From Pyxicephalus adspersus (lineage: Eukaryota; Chordata; Amphibia; Anura; Pyxicephalidae): a stretch of 64,000 nt of DNA. Below the pieces are notes generated by a model. It had not been told where the DNA came from and did no database searches. It saw nothing but the letters and a program-made list of their open reading frames with translations. The translations under genes were made by a program, and so were the position numbers. Shown in pieces: positions 20,270-32,948 of this stretch; position 1 is the stretch's first letter; each line of letters opens with the position of its first letter. The stretch spans positions 144,242,472 to 144,306,471 of the forward strand of contig NC_092861.1 in the NCBI RefSeq assembly GCF_032062135.1, written 5' to 3'.

Positions 20270-21185
20270 AAAAGTGCTCATTCAAATCAGAGACCCCCCT
20301 CTTCAAATTGCTTCCTTGAAAATCGATTGTCCCCCTTAAAATCTGGACTGCATGTTTACCCCATATCTACCCTTTAAATATTAAGTGAGTGAACTCTTCA
20401 AATTTGGGCTACCCGCTTTCAAATCAGAAAACCCTCTTTACATTAGACTTACCACATTATTCAGAACTTAATTTTTTTTCATAGGTGTCTACCACTCCCC
20501 AACAGTGTCCCCAACTCAACAGTCCACATTTATATAAGCGACTCATTTAACATCGTATATGTCAAGAGTGCCCTTCATTTTATCAGAATACTCTGTTTTC
20601 TTCAAAGACCTCCTTTTACATGAGATTTCCCGTTTATGTTAGAGTCCCCATTTTCACACGAGAGTCCACCCTATTAAATCAGGGCCCCCATCCCCATTTA
20701 CATTAGAATCCAGCTTTTACACCAGAGTCCACCCTATTACATTTGAGATGCTCTTTGAATTTAGAGTACCTCTTTTAAACCAGAGTGCACCCTATTACAT
20801 CAGAGCTCCCCCCATTTAAGTTAGAGTCCCCCTTTTTACATGAGAGTCCACCCTAATACATGAATGTCCCTCACCATCATTTGCATTAGAGTCCCCTATT
20901 TATGCAAGAGTCTACCCTATTACATAGGGGACACCTTTTATTTTAGAGTCACCCTCTTACACTAGAGTCCACCCTATTCCAAAAGAGTGCCCCAAACATT
21001 TACGTTAGAGTCCCCTTTTATACACGAGAGTTCAGCCTATTACATCAGAGTCCCCCCTTTTACACCATAGTCTACACTATTACATGAGAGTTCCCCCTTT
21101 TTACACTAATACCAACCCTATGACATCAGAGCCCCCATTTTACATAAGGTTCCCTTCTTTTACATCAGAACCCTATATTCATAAA
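20270..21185 (+). repeat. Diverged minisatellite with 'agagtccaccctattacat' units
   Basis: The phrase recurs at about 20653, 20725, 20782, 20844, 20908, 20962, 21027 and 21066. 'agagtccccctttttaca' half-units lie between, giving a 55-70 bp period. The left part (20270-20640) is more decayed. Units share one orientation. Confidence 0.85.
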
Positions 21186-22680
21186 CCTATGTTAGCAAGC
21201 GACCTTCAGAAACGTAACCATTAGTGTAACTTCACCTGCCAATGATTGTAGTTAATAAAGCCAATAGAGCAGATATTCTACTACTGTTCTCCTTTACCAA
21301 GCTTTGATAGGTGACATTAACTAAGCCAAGGGTGGAAGTTCTGTTCTGGTGTGTACATTGCTAAACAGCTAGACAGTGGCCCTGAGGGGGGCCCCTACAG
21401 AACCTCTGGAGTATAGGACCATCTCAATGGAAAGCTGTGCAACTGCTCATCCTACGCCACCAATGAGGGGAATCTAAAAATTTAGGTTCCCACTAGGAAA
21501 TCAATGAAGGAAAAATCTTTCAAAGGAATACTTGTGATGATTGTATCTTTTTTCGAGTTACGTTTGACACTTTTTGTCCAGGGTTCCCCTGATCATTGAA
21601 GTTTTGTGCTGCGTCATGTGCAGCTTGTTGTAACCAACGTAATGGTAATACAAAGGTATACCTAAACACATCAAACAGAAACATTCACTTTGCACAATGA
21701 ACTTAAAAAAATGCAATTTGTTACTTGATAAACATGTTCCATGGTGTATGTTATATTTTTCTGCACAACCACAGGTGCACTTTATTATCACCCAGATACA
21801 AAAACTGAGCAATATTTGCAGGTTGCTGAGGGAGTTGAGCCTTCTGTTTTTTATGGGTAGTTTGGGCATGTCTGAAATATGAAAACTAACTTAAAATGGC
21901 AAATTCAAAGTAAACACGGGACACATGAATCCAGTAACAAAACCACGGGCTGTTTTGTATTCTGTCAGAGGTAAACACCAGTGATGTACATCACAATAGC
22001 TATTTTCTTCCTCCAGGTGCACCTCAGGCAAAATTACACTGCTAAAGCACAAACAAAACTAAAAACCCCAACAATGTACGCAAATCTAAGAATAAACATA
22101 ATTCGGTGACTTGGGGATTGGTGTAAATATTCATAAGAAAGTTGATTGTTTAAGAAAGTCCAGCAAGAAGTGACAAGATTTACAGCTGTAACTCTGTGTC
22201 CTTAATGTGACTTAAAGGAGGGATGTGTGAGTGTTTATAGTAAACCAGAAAAAGGAACGCCGCTTATTTGCTCTCTTGTGGTCTTTCATGGAATGACTGA
22301 TGCCTCTGATATAGCCTTCTAAATAAATATCAAATCCAGTTACTATGTGCGCGAGTCAAATGATAATACCCCAAAACTTCCATTGTCTTCCCTGATTGAG
22401 CCAAAACTTTTTTCATTTCTGTCTTACACACTACCCCTCCCAGGCACTGCAGATCACAGTGGGAGGGGTTCAGCAGCAGTATAGGCAGTGCTGTCAATCA
22501 AGAAAGCAGTGGGCAGGACTAGGCGTGGCCAGGTGCTGATTGACAAGCTTCAGGTGTGTAAATTAGCAATGACAATGCTGATAGCCCTGCCCAGCTACTC
22601 AGCATACTCTTTGTCAGGATATATATCTACTATAATATTACCCTTGATAAAATGTTATTTTTAGCAAGGACCAAGTGAGA
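21186..22680. other. No gene seen
   Basis: Unique AT-rich sequence. A GC-richer patch at 22430-22610 ('ctcccaggcactgcagatca') may be an old dispersed repeat. Open frames at 21558-21882 overlap on both strands and are not convincing. Confidence 0.35.
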
Positions 22681-22684
22681 CCAA

Positions 22685-22950
22685 AAATGTAAGTGAGAAC
22701 GGCCTTCTGATTTGCCGGGAGGTTAAGCTCTTGCCGAACAGGAGAATTTCCAGGGTTGCATCATGCAGCCCTGGAAATCCTCTGCGATCCCCGGGCACTA
22801 GAAGTTAATTAACCTCTAGTGCCCCGGGATCGCCAACAGAAGGATTCTCAGGGCTGAATGCAGCTCTGTGAATCCTCCTGTTAATTTCTCCTTCCAATGG
22901 TTTCGCAAAATCGGTTCGCCAAATGTTTGCGGAACCATTGGAAGTTCATC
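22685..22950. mobile_element. Triple-hairpin element related to the 'tagggatgagc' family
   Basis: Three consecutive inverted repeats: 22746-22778 (atttccagggttgca paired with tgcagccctggaaat), 22784-22833 (50-nt palindrome centred on TTAATTAA) and 22841-22876 (aggattctcagggc with gctctgtgaatcct). The flanks 'gagaacggccttctgatttg' and 'ttcgcaaaatcggttcgcc' match 60460 and 60815 in the copy at 60391, so they are one family. The arms pair with each other and it is non-coding. Confidence 0.75.
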
Positions 22951-23467
22951 ATTAGGTATTTTATCTGAATCATAAATGCAAAACTACCTAATGATCCTGC
23001 TAGGTTGTTTTTGTAGCTTACGATTTCCCATGTTCTATGTCTGTGCTCCATTGTAATCAGTTTTTTACAACTGAATCAGGGACAGGTGATGTCCCTTCTG
23101 CAATAGCTGCTCTTACCTGACTGACCATGGCCCAGCTGTCAAATTTTGCTGAGCTGTGCCTGCGCAGGAGTTATGCATGGCCAATCAAGATGGCCAAAAA
23201 TTGTCTTTAGGAAGTAAAGAAAAAAGGACGATGCCTGCAATAGAATGCGGATAGATGAGTAATTGCAGGCTTAGTTCTGCTTTAAGGGGGGCCCCATGCT
23301 ATCTTTTTTGAAGAGAGCACAGAGACCTGGTGATAACAAAAAAACAAAAATGGTTTTACTTGTCTTGCCATCAGGATGTTGATGGGGGCAGGGGTGAGAG
23401 AAGAACCAGAGAAGGCAAAACAATCTAATCAACCTTAAATTCAATTTCTACTCTATATTGAACTTTT

Positions 23468-23468
<1 letters not shown>
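22951..23468. other. Dispersed-repeat remnant, otherwise nothing recognised
   Basis: About 23130-23290 ('gcgcaggagttatgcatgg', 'ccaatcaagatggcc') matches part of 37910-37990. See the repeat entry at 37860. No exon. Confidence 0.4.
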
Positions 23469-23511
<43 letters not shown>

Positions 23512-23668
23512 AATAATAATAATAATAATATTAATAATAAACAGGAGTTATATAGTGCCAACATATTACACAGCGTTGTACATTCAATAGGGGTTTCAAA
23601 TGACAGACAGATACAGACAGTGACACAGGAGGAGGAGAGGACCCTGCCCCAAAGAGCTTACAATCTTA
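23469..23668 (-). mobile_element. L2-type LINE 3' tail with (TTA)n/(AAT)n microsatellite
   Basis: On the minus strand: 'agattgtaagctctttgggg', 'cagggtcctctcctcctg', 'ctgtcatttgaaacccc', 'actatataactcctg', then a microsatellite of about 70 bases that inverts from AAT to TTA phase. Severely 5'-truncated insertion. The polyisoleucine/polyasparagine frame at 23458 is a translation of this microsatellite. Confidence 0.85.
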
Positions 23669-24810
23669 GCTTTTTGCCAATTAAGCCTTTTAGTGTAACT
23701 GATCTATTTGGCACTGAGTTTTGCTTCATTGGGTGGCGAGGGAGCCTGGCGTTCAGTGGAAAACACTTTATAAAGTTGACTGCGGTATCTGCTATCAAGA
23801 TTCAGCTGTTTATCATATTTCCAGCAGCTTGAAAGAGTAAACACACCACTGGCAAGAAGACAAGATGTGTGGACACACGGAGTCCCAAAAACCCAGCGCT
23901 TTATCTAACTAAATCCAGCCAGTCCGTGTAAACACAAACACGGCAAACAGCAGACTATACAAAGCGAGACAAAAGCATCACTTCATTAACTGAGGCCTAA
24001 AACAGAGAAATGTATTGTGTGTGTCCTCTAAAGGGTCACAGAACCAAGTAAGGTTTTAATATGGTGTATGGCAATGTGAATATTGATGAAGATGAAGGGA
24101 GCTAGATTTCTATCTATCCAGTCTGGATATTTACAAACCACACAGCCCTGTGTGCATGGACAGAAGACCTGATTTGTTCCCAGTTGCAGTTAGGTAATGC
24201 CAACAGGTCTTGTCCCTCCCTCCAGCTTGTGATTGGATAGTAAAATATGAAGCAGCAATCTGATATGCTGATCTTCCTGTCACTCATCTTTCTCTCCTCC
24301 TATGTGTTCCTTGTGCCACGTCTCCTACTTCTAAATATGAGTTTTGCAAAAGGACAATATCAAGTTAAATGAATTAGGCACAAATACAAATCTTCTGCCA
24401 GATAAAAAAAAAAAGATCATCAGTACAAATTAATTAAACGGTTGTTTTCACACTAAAAATAATGAATGTCAAATTTAATTCACCTTCAGATAAAAATGTT
24501 TGCGGCGGGTGAAAGCAGTTACCTTTATTGTGTGTTTCAAAACTAAATACTCCATTAATAAGAATTCCGTCTCTGCCTCCTGGCTACGATGTTTGATTGC
24601 ATAGTTTAACAGGTTTTTATTTCTTCCAATATCTAGTCAGGAGCAGTATAAAGATAACATAAATTTCTTTAGTGGCATTCTTCACCTCTGACTCCTCCGA
24701 AACATAACGGGCTCAGAATCAACAATGGCTTCTGTTACTGGACTCTTGTAGAAATGATTTCTATTACTTGGACTGATATGTACTATGTACACCTCTGATG
24801 AAGGGACCGG
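23669..24810. other. No gene seen
   Basis: AT-rich unique sequence without recognised repeat or coding signal. Confidence 0.35.
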
Positions 24811-25041
24811 GGGTGACTTACTAGAAGAATTTGGGCTGTTCACTTACTATAAGGAAATAATTACCTTGCAAAAGACAGAATACCCAATCATGTACAATAA
24901 AATCTAAAACAAAACAGGATTTTTTCTTTATGATTGGATGGTTGAAGTCAGCTGAGCTTCATTTTTAGCTAAGTGAACTATCCTAAGTAAGAATTCACTT
25001 TGCTATGTGAACAGCCTATATTCCTTTAGTAAATCAAGCCC
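24811..25041. mobile_element. Foldback MITE, second family ('gggctgttcactta' arms)
   Basis: The right arm gtgaacagcctatattcctt is the complement of the left arm 'aggaa...tgggctgttcac' with small gaps. The ends 'gacttactagaag' and 'ctttagtaaatcaagccc' also pair. 'agtgaactatcctaagtaag' lies centrally. About 231 bp, non-coding. Similar in design to the 4560 family (both ends resemble 'tttagtaaatcagg') but not the same sequence. Confidence 0.65.
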
Positions 25042-25540
25042 AGTGCCTATTCCTTCTCAATTTGCAATTTCAACTTCAGTCAATCATACAAACTTCCAAT
25101 GCCCTTGATGGGATGAAAGTGGAAAAAGCCAATCTGGCTGCTTTAATGGCCCAGTTGTTGGGGTTGCCTGCTAAATATTCAGTGAGCCTGTGAACTGGCA
25201 TATTTCACCTAGATTACTGGGAGATTGTATATTTAAAATGGATGTCTTCATCCTAATATATTTATATATCATGGCTTATTTATATTTTGCCCTCCCTGAT
25301 TCCTGGCTGGTGGAGAACAGAAAGATGCTGTAGGTATCTTCCTGAAACAGTAAGGCCCACATATAATGTTGAGCCCTAATAATTGAAAGGATTTAAATCT
25401 AAAAAATGAAAGGACTGGGACAGGGACAGTCAGAGTGAGAAGGAATGGGCTAGATGGTACTGATCCAAGCAGGAAATGCGGTGTCCTTTATCCAACTTGC
25501 TGCTGTATCTGAATCACCTGAAAATGAAATCCCAAATGTA
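25042..25540. other. No gene seen
   Basis: Unique sequence with no feature recognised. Confidence 0.35.
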
Positions 25541-25544
25541 TAGC

Positions 25545-25574
25545 AACGCGTTTCGCAAGACGTGATTCTTCAGG
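25545..25574 (-). ncRNA. Hammerhead-ribozyme-like core (Penelope/retrozyme type), probably decayed
   Basis: On the minus strand the order is CTGAAGA (25573-25567), a short putative stem-loop, GAAAC (25554-25550) and then GCGTTG. Hammerhead ribozymes need CUGANGA, stem II and GAAA, then a stem III ending in U before the cleaved base. ACGCGT is self-complementary, as in the minimal dimer-type hammerheads associated with Penelope-like elements and retrozymes. Stem II pairs poorly here (atcacgtcttgc), so activity is doubtful. A second, more decayed match lies at 61309-61334. The match is visible; the ribozyme identity is inference. Confidence 0.35.
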
Positions 25575-25579
25575 AAAAT

Positions 25580-28320
25580 AAAACAGATGACACCAGGACG
25601 CCCTAGCTGTAATTATATGACTTCTGTTCCCGGAATGAACAGTTCACGAGTTGCCAAGTATTCTCCTATATATGGTGATAGAACAGAACAGATGGCACTG
25701 GAGTCCAGGAGCTGTCCAAGGAGTATTATGAGTTACTTTAGTTAATCAGCCCTTGTTAGATATCTATAACCCTATTTATTTACATCATTTAATCTTAATT
25801 TTTAACAGGGGCGTGGATAAAATATTCAGAAGTTCAGCATGTCAGCTTCTCTGTGGATGGACCATGAAGAGGGATAGAGGGAGAATTCCCAATACAACCG
25901 TAATGGTAGGGAAAGCTAGAGGATGGGTTTAGGCCTCAGAGTTTCCAATGTTTTCCAGGTGGAATGCAGTAAAATATTTTGCTTCTGATACCATATGATG
26001 ATGAAGTCACTCCTACCATCACTATTGCCCATAATGAAGGTAGAGTTGGCCTCTGAGCTGGGTATTGGGAGCACCGAGTTTTAAAGGTCCCCTGTCCTCC
26101 TTTAGGATATTGCACCAAGTATACAGCATGTCATTGGCATGCATGACCCATAAATGATCTTCACAACCCAAATACAAATCTTTTAAAAAAATCTTTACTA
26201 CAGGAAATGTGTAGCATTACATTTGTACATACAGTAAGTGGGCAATACTACAACCACCTCCACTGTTATAGTTTATATAAAGTTAAAGTTATTCTTAAAG
26301 AAACTAATAAACATAGACTACAGCAAAAAAATTGTTTGGGCATCGGTTTTGATGCCTTATGCCAGTGCATGCTCTCCTGCCATGATGCCATCTGTCCAAA
26401 GTCTATTTCTGTCAGGGACTTGCAAGGCACCTACAGTACGCTGTACCAGCAAACGCAGCTGCTCAATTTACCTTCCATGCTTCATTATTAAAATAGATAT
26501 AAACCCGAATGCCAATGATATTTAAAACTTTGCTATATCATCAAATATCATGAAATATTGTCAGGGTTAACTTTAATATAATACTGTTTTGACCTTTTTT
26601 TTATCATTTTTGGCATTTGATCTTTCAGACCCTTCCTCATTGGATGTTCGGTCCCACCATTGGCTGTATATATATATATATAAAACTCTTCAGGAGCACC
26701 TTACTGATGCTGATAGCAGCGGACCATGCCCATTCAATATGAGCTATCAAGGCCACTTGTGCCTAAGCAAGTATTTTTTGCCTAAGCAAAAGTTGAAGTC
26801 AAAACGCAAATGTCCTCTTTTTGTGCCCCGCCCCCCCCCATACTGTCCCTATCGCTTTCCATATGAAGAAACCTACTACCGGTGCTGCAACACTAACAGC
26901 TCTAATTTGCTAAAACAATCCTGTTATTTGTAATCCCCATTCTCTCCTTGGTCAAATTTTAGCCATTCTCAAAATGCAATGAGCTCTTTGATTGGTCAAG
27001 GAAAGAAGGTGCCCATCACTTTCACTATGGTGACACCAAAAGTACAGTGGAGGTTTTATGAGTTTTTAATAAATGGATTTACCCCAGTAAAATGAATATA
27101 TCAATATTGGCAGGGACTGACTCCATGCTGACTACTTAATTCATATGTAGCTCCCATACCCTCTTGGTGGTCCCAAGTCATTTGGGTCTCATGTGAAGCA
27201 ACACTCGTTGCTCTTAAGTTCTTAATATTGAGTTCTTAGTCCACAAGGCTGATGATGAATTCAGCATTAATGTTAATAAATGTTGCTGGACACTATATAC
27301 AGCTTAATTGCCATTACTAACCCTACGTTGACTGTTGTTGACCGTTGTTGAATTGATCGACAGAAAGCTGTAAAATGACCTCATCTGTAAATAAATTGCT
27401 GGCAGTTAAGGTAGAGCTCCCGGCTGTTAAAGTATTTATGGTGCACTTAAGACTAAGCTCAAAGGACACGGTTAAACAAGAAACACAAACCTTAGCCACA
27501 TAAGAATGGCAAGTATGGAGCAATTGTCTACCCTGCAACAAAACAACCAATAGACAGCAGAGCAAAGTCTGACCAATGGACAAAAAGCCAAGTTAGTGTT
27601 ATGTTTCCTTATGTATAAATTTAGCTTTACGATTCTTACTTAGCTCATTAAAACCTGTGATATATTATGACAGCATAGCGCAGGTGAACATAACACCATA
27701 TACAAGTCAACTTGGTTCTTTCTGAAGTCACTACATATGATGGGCGCTGATGTCCAGAATCTCAATAGAAAATCAGGATTTCAAGCAACTCACAAGTGTT
27801 TGGACTTTCCACCACCTCCACCATCTCTACTACAACCACCTCCAATAAAGCCAACGCTGATTGTTGGAATCTGAGAACACTCTTTGGGGAACTTAGACAC
27901 ACCAGAGACACATTACGAGAAACTACTGTAGGTCTTAGCTATTACAACTCCCTTGCCACCCAATACTTCCAAATTGTTGCTTTCTACAACCTGTAAAAAT
28001 GACTTGTGCAACATCTGAGATTTATCTCACCAAGATCTATTGTACATGATATAAAAAAAATGTAAAAAGTGAAAATGGATGGAGAACACAGAAAAGGTGA
28101 ATTTGTATAGAAGCCAGTGTAAAACACAGAGTAATGTGGCATTGTAAAGCCTTGAGGAGCCTCGAGAAGCTTCCCTCGGCTCTGCCATCCTGCTGTTCGG
28201 AGACGCTTGTCTGGCCATTGATTCTGTGCTTTGTGCCACTGCAGTGTCCAACTCAGTTCATTCTGTCCTGCAGTGTCATTTGAAGTAGCAGGGAGGACAA
28301 GGAAATAGCAGAATCCCCTG
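25580..28320. other. No gene seen
   Basis: Long AT-rich stretch with a (TA)n tract at 26669-26681 and a C run near 26830. No tandem array or TIR pair recognised. Frames at 26207-26933 and 27323-27583 lack any recognised domain. Confidence 0.35.
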
Positions 28321-28329
28321 CTTCCCTTT

Positions 28330-28910
28330 AGCCATGAGCCTGAGATGTACTTTCTTGGCATCCCCAGCACATACTCTGAGGCTGTGCACAGCTAAAGAAG
28401 ATTTTAGGGGCAGATTAGTCCCTGGCCCAATCCTGCCCTGCCATTGGTTGCTAAGACTTTACAGCCTTTTTTTGATCCCAGTCTCCAGTGCCTGTTGTAG
28501 CATGAAGTTGGGCTGACCTGCAGTTGGTGTGTTTTTTCATTAGATTTACTTTTGCTAACTTTGCCCATTTCTGAGCCTGTGACTGTATGCTGCCTGGATC
28601 GACCTATTGCCTGTGACCCCAACTTAGCTTTTGTCTTTGCTCTTGGACTGATTACCTGTGTATGACTTCTGGATCCGTGTTCTGGACTTTTCACTGCTGG
28701 AATCCTTTGTATTGCATTATTTGTGGGCTACTGGTCCTCTGTCAGTCCTACCCCAAGCACCATCCCTTGCTCACAGAAGTCCTGGGGGCAGCTGTGTGCT
28801 GGGGCAGTGTATCTAACCTCCCGAGTGGGGGCTTGCTATAGGCGAAGAGTAAAATGTTAGATTGAAGGACTAACGTTTGGAAAGCACTGGTCCTGGACCT
28901 ATTATCTAAA
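28330..28910 (+). mobile_element. Possible LTR-like or retroelement fragment
   Basis: From about 28555 the sequence is built of 'cctgtgac', 'ctgcctggatcgacc' and 'ggactgattacctgtg' words, resembling the degenerate CTG/GACC-rich centre of the Ty3/gypsy-type LTRs seen at 51832 and 53736. I found neither clear TG...CA ends nor a target duplication, so this is tentative. Confidence 0.25.
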
Positions 28911-30100
28911 GTTTGACAGACAGACTGAAGGAGATATAAGTGGTAGGCAATATTGAGTTAGAGCCCATTCTACAAGAAATGTAGGGCCCTCAGGCTGGGC
29001 TCCTGGTGCTAGCAACACCCATTCATCCTCAAAAGTATGCTGGTAAATTGTTTCTTTGAGGAGCATTGACCTTTTTGGTCTCCTGCAGTTCTCACTGGTT
29101 GCTTCTGCTAACTTTCACATCTATGTCCTTACGTGTATTGAGAGTCAGCAGAAGGAACCAGCAAGAGGGGGATCAAGGAAACTTACACTAAGAGGTAAGT
29201 ATGTACACTCTAGTTTTACAGGAAAACCTTGCCTGGGAACATTTACTATAACAGGGTTGTTTAACCAGGAAATGAGGAAACTATCTGGCTTTGTCAAAAA
29301 TCCAAAGGTGTCTGAACCAAGGAACCATCTAAATAGAATTATAAATATTAGGACATGTAACATGTTTATTCAGCCATATATTTACCTGTTTGCTGGAGTT
29401 CCACTTTAAAAAGTCAGCATTGATTGTCAGCTATCACAAGAAGGAGGAAATGCCCCATGAAACAATTGGTGATGAAAGGATCCCCCACTACTTACAAAAC
29501 TCTAGATAAATTTGCTTTCAATAGAAAGGAGCTCAGATTTACAACCTTATATTTCATGAATCAAACACTTTTAATGTCATAGCAGAAGAGCCAATGAGCT
29601 ATTTTAAATAGAGTCGTAATTTTCCGAGCAAATAAATGTCAGGATTCTTTGGTAAAGCACAAGTCTTTGTAATCTCATGACTTGATATAATTCTTACATA
29701 AAGGGCCTTCTTTACATCCTCCTGAAGCACACTGACAAAAGGGGAACAATGATGGCCATATGGCTCCGTGCCCTTCCTATACCAGCCATTACCTACCCAA
29801 TATGTTATAGTAAACCTACCCGTTTCAGCATCAAAAATGACCAGCAAATGTCAGCGCTAAAGACTAAATGTCATCTGTGGGACGTACAGAACCAAGAACT
29901 CAAATGTAGAGATCTCAGAATAAAAGAAATAAAATAGGATTTTGTTCATTGGTTTAACGCTCCAGCATCTACTGAACAATGAAATATCTATCTGATTCAA
30001 GGGAACAATAATATTGTATGTTTTTAATTGGTTTTATTAGTAATGAGTAGATTGATATCATAAGAAATTAGTGAAACAATAGCCTAATATTCAAATTCAA
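28911..30100. other. No gene seen
   Basis: A 117-codon frame (29056-29409, +) overlaps an opposite-strand frame and shows no recognisable domain. It begins with a short hydrophobic run, which in AT-rich DNA is common by chance. No repeat recognised. Confidence 0.3.
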
Positions 30101-30104
30101 TATA

Positions 30105-30595
30105 ACAATAGCCTAATGGGGACAAGTTCCCCTAATCATCATTTGTAGTGCCCGGACATTGTAGTAGAACTGCAGAGGTAATCTGCAGTTCAGATTCCCA
30201 TGTGATGTTACGTGGGAAACGTAACTGCAGATTGCCTCTGCTGTTGCAATACAATCTCTGGACACTACAGGTGTTGAATGGGGACCTGTCCCCATTCATC
30301 ACCTGTAGTTTCCTGTATTCTTAGATAGAGAAACTCTATCCAAGAATACATAGTAGAAGCACAGAGTTTTCCTATACAGGGCACTAAAGGTGATGCATGG
30401 GGATCCCCATTCATCACTTGTACTGCCTGGACATTTTATAGGCATTTTAGTGCCCCAAAATTCGGGTCCCTATTGACTTCAATGGGGTTTGGGGTCAAGT
30501 TCAGGTCAAGTTCAGGTCCAGAACCTGAACTTTGAGCCGAAGTTCGGCCGAACCTGGCGAACCCGAACTTCCAGGTGTCCGCTTATCCATAGTAA
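30105..30595. repeat. Palindrome-rich dispersed repeat (possible MITE)
   Basis: The phrases 'catcatttgtagtgcccgga', 'catcacctgtag' and 'catcacttgtactgcctgg' recur every 130-180 bases. Hairpins are visible at about 30320-30346 (tattcttagatagag with ctctatccaagaata). The right end has stacked 'gttcaggtc' and 'ccgaagttcggccgaacc' palindromes. 'attgacttcaatgggg' is shared in style with the 60391 element. Non-coding. Confidence 0.55.
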
Positions 30596-31555
30596 TTTAT
30601 AATTTTTTATATATATAGTTGTGTTTTGTTTGTTTTTTTTACTTTTTATATAGTTGTCTTCTGTAATGTTTTTATTTTATGTTATTTCTTTCTGTAAAAA
30701 ATGAAAATAATAAGGTTAATGAGGGGCTGTTTCATGCTTCCAGAAAAAAGGTTGTTTATTGCAGAAGAGGCTAAGAATTAATTTAACTAACACACGTGAT
30801 ATAGGTAAGTACTGTAATTTTGGCCTGCTCAGTCAAGATGGATGAAGACTTGAACATGGGAGAGGACCGGGTTGGGATATCAGTGCAAGAACAGATGCAA
30901 GGTAACAAATTAAAGAGAGGTGAGTATATCTAAAATCACAATCAGGTAGGTAAGTTTATTTAATAGCAGAAGAGACATGTCCATTTTGCAATCAAGATCC
31001 TGGCTGCTGATTTTTTTTTTTTCTATTTTTGAACTTTAATCCTGCTTTGAACAAGCTTTATCATTTACCCCAACTGCCCCGGTTTCTTCCTTCATCCTGG
31101 CGCGGGGGAACCACCGGGCATCACCATCTTCTTCTGCCTTTTGGGCAGCGCAAATGGGGAAAAGCCCATTCTGCGTTTGCCCAAGATCAGCCATCCTAGG
31201 TATCCCCAGAGGCTTTGGACTCCCATTCAGTCTTTACTACCGCAGCGGTAAAGACAGAATAGGAGGGGCTTCCTCTTATCTAAAAAATTCATTAAAAAGA
31301 AAAAAAAAACAAGCATATTTTTACTTTATACAAAGGTTTAGCTATCTAAATGTGGCTAAAGGTCCATTTCAACTGTTACATTTTTTTACACATTGTGAGT
31401 AAAAGCTGAATTATTAATATTGGTAATACTTAATAAACATTTTAGGAAAGGGGATAATAAAAAAAAATACCTTTTTCAATATCAGATTTGAGTGATTTTT
31501 TTCTTTTTTTGTCGACCTCTCCATACTTTGATATAAAGCTACTTTCTTTGAAGGC
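30596..31555. other. Dispersed-repeat remnant, otherwise nothing recognised
   Basis: Around 30770-31000, 'aatagcagaagagacatgtc' and 'aggtaggtaagtttattt' resemble the complement of 51530-51605 and parts of 38070-38130, pointing to an old dispersed family. T and A runs at 30600-30660 and 31010. No exon. Confidence 0.35.
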
Positions 31556-31559
31556 CAAT

Positions 31560-32115
31560 AAAGGGAGCCGCAAGACCTGTTAGTTAATTCCTCCTCACGT
31601 TAGATTGTCATATTAAGTTTCTGTAAGGACTAGGTAGACGTCCTCCTTTTACTTAAAGATACCTCAATGGTATGCATCATTTAATAGGACAAAGATAGCA
31701 AACTCTCATTAAAATAACAAACGTGTTAGGTTTTTTGCTGCAGACCAAAGGGGGCTGTGAATAAATCATTGTTCGCGGAGAAGCGCACCCCTAATCTTTG
31801 TGACATGTGTCTCTGCTTCGTGTCATGTTTTAAGACTAACAACTTGGTTGCATATTCTACAAGACTTATAAATTAAAGAAGCCCTCCCCTTTTAAGTAAT
31901 TTCCTTAAAATCTCCGCAGCTGACAGGGACGCTATTTGCTTAGTAACCGCGATGGGCGTATTTTGCTGGATACAGAGAATATAAACTGACATGCTATCGG
32001 GCAATCTGGATGCATAATTAATAGGGGCATAAATTAACATGATTAGGGCTTTATTGGACGCTATGGCTTCGGAATCTACAAAAGGATGCCGGAATAAAAC
32101 ATGGCTGTGTTTTCA
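31560..32115. promoter_or_regulatory. Candidate conserved non-coding block (unproven)
   Basis: Repeat-free and moderately CpG-bearing ('ctccgcagctgacaggga', 'gtaaccgcgatgggcgtatt', 'gcataattaataggggc'), with homeodomain-like TAATTA cores. Texture only; no conservation test is possible here. Confidence 0.2.
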
Positions 32116-32715
32116 GGTCTGATAGACATCAGCGTGTAATGCATATTATCCCTGACGTTCTCATGTTAGGGGGTGATGACAGCACTCAAATTAATTGAAA
32201 TTTTTATCTTCCTCTAGGAAGTAGACAGTTCTGATGAGCCATTTTCAGCAGATCTGATAGAAGGCTTCGTTTGTGGATGGAGAAATCTGTGACATTAAAA
32301 GAAAGTGGAAACAAGAAAGGATTTTTTTATGTTTTGGTTGAGTTTTATAGAAAATCCACCACTTTTAACTGTGCTTGACTTAATATTGACGATAAAACAA
32401 GAGCGTAATGGGGTTTCCAACATAAATAATATTTTTTCCTTTTTTTTAATGATTTGTGAAATTCCCGGCATGTTAGATTTCTTTTTAATCATTACAATGT
32501 TTGTAAATGGCCATGTTTATTTTTATCATGGTGCACCACATGGGGCCTTCTATAGTTGACCTCCTAAAAATGCCAGATGAGTGACAGCCATGATGATCTT
32601 TTAACTATGTATGGTCTATGACTATGATAGTTTCAGAGCGGTGGCGAGGTTGTGGTGTGGCTATCTCTTACTCCTGCCAATGAACTGCTGCCCTAGGGAG
32701 ATAGTAGACATGTAA
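32116..32715. other. No gene seen
   Basis: AT-rich. Frames on opposite strands at 32295-32559 are mirror products of AT-rich DNA. Confidence 0.35.
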
Positions 32716-32948
32716 GACCCGATGTACTAAATCTCTCCAGGACTAGAGAGGACTAGACTTGGGTCTACTATCATGGGTGAAAGTGGGTAATCCAGAAAAC
32801 CTGGAATAGATTTCCTAAAATCATTTGCTATTCTTTGGCTAGTATTTTCAATCCTGGACCAGATCCATTCCAAGGTTACTGGGTCACCTAGGTTCTCCCA
32901 TGATAGTCTATCTTCTTCAGTCCTGTAGAGCCTCAATAAACCAGGCCC
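32716..32948. mobile_element. Foldback MITE copy D, diverged
   Basis: Left arm 'agacccgatgtactaaatct', right arm 'gagcctcaataaaccaggccc'. The centre 'cctggaatagatttcctaaa' and 'ctggaccagatccattcc' match copies C and F. Arms mutated. Confidence 0.7.

Noticed and set aside
23458..23832. 124-codon frame with poly-Ile/poly-Asn start
   Set aside because: Translation of the (TTA)n/(AAT)n microsatellite at a LINE tail.
28330..28910. Full LTR retrotransposon
   Set aside because: Word composition is LTR-like but neither end nor target duplication was found. Listed only as a low-confidence fragment.
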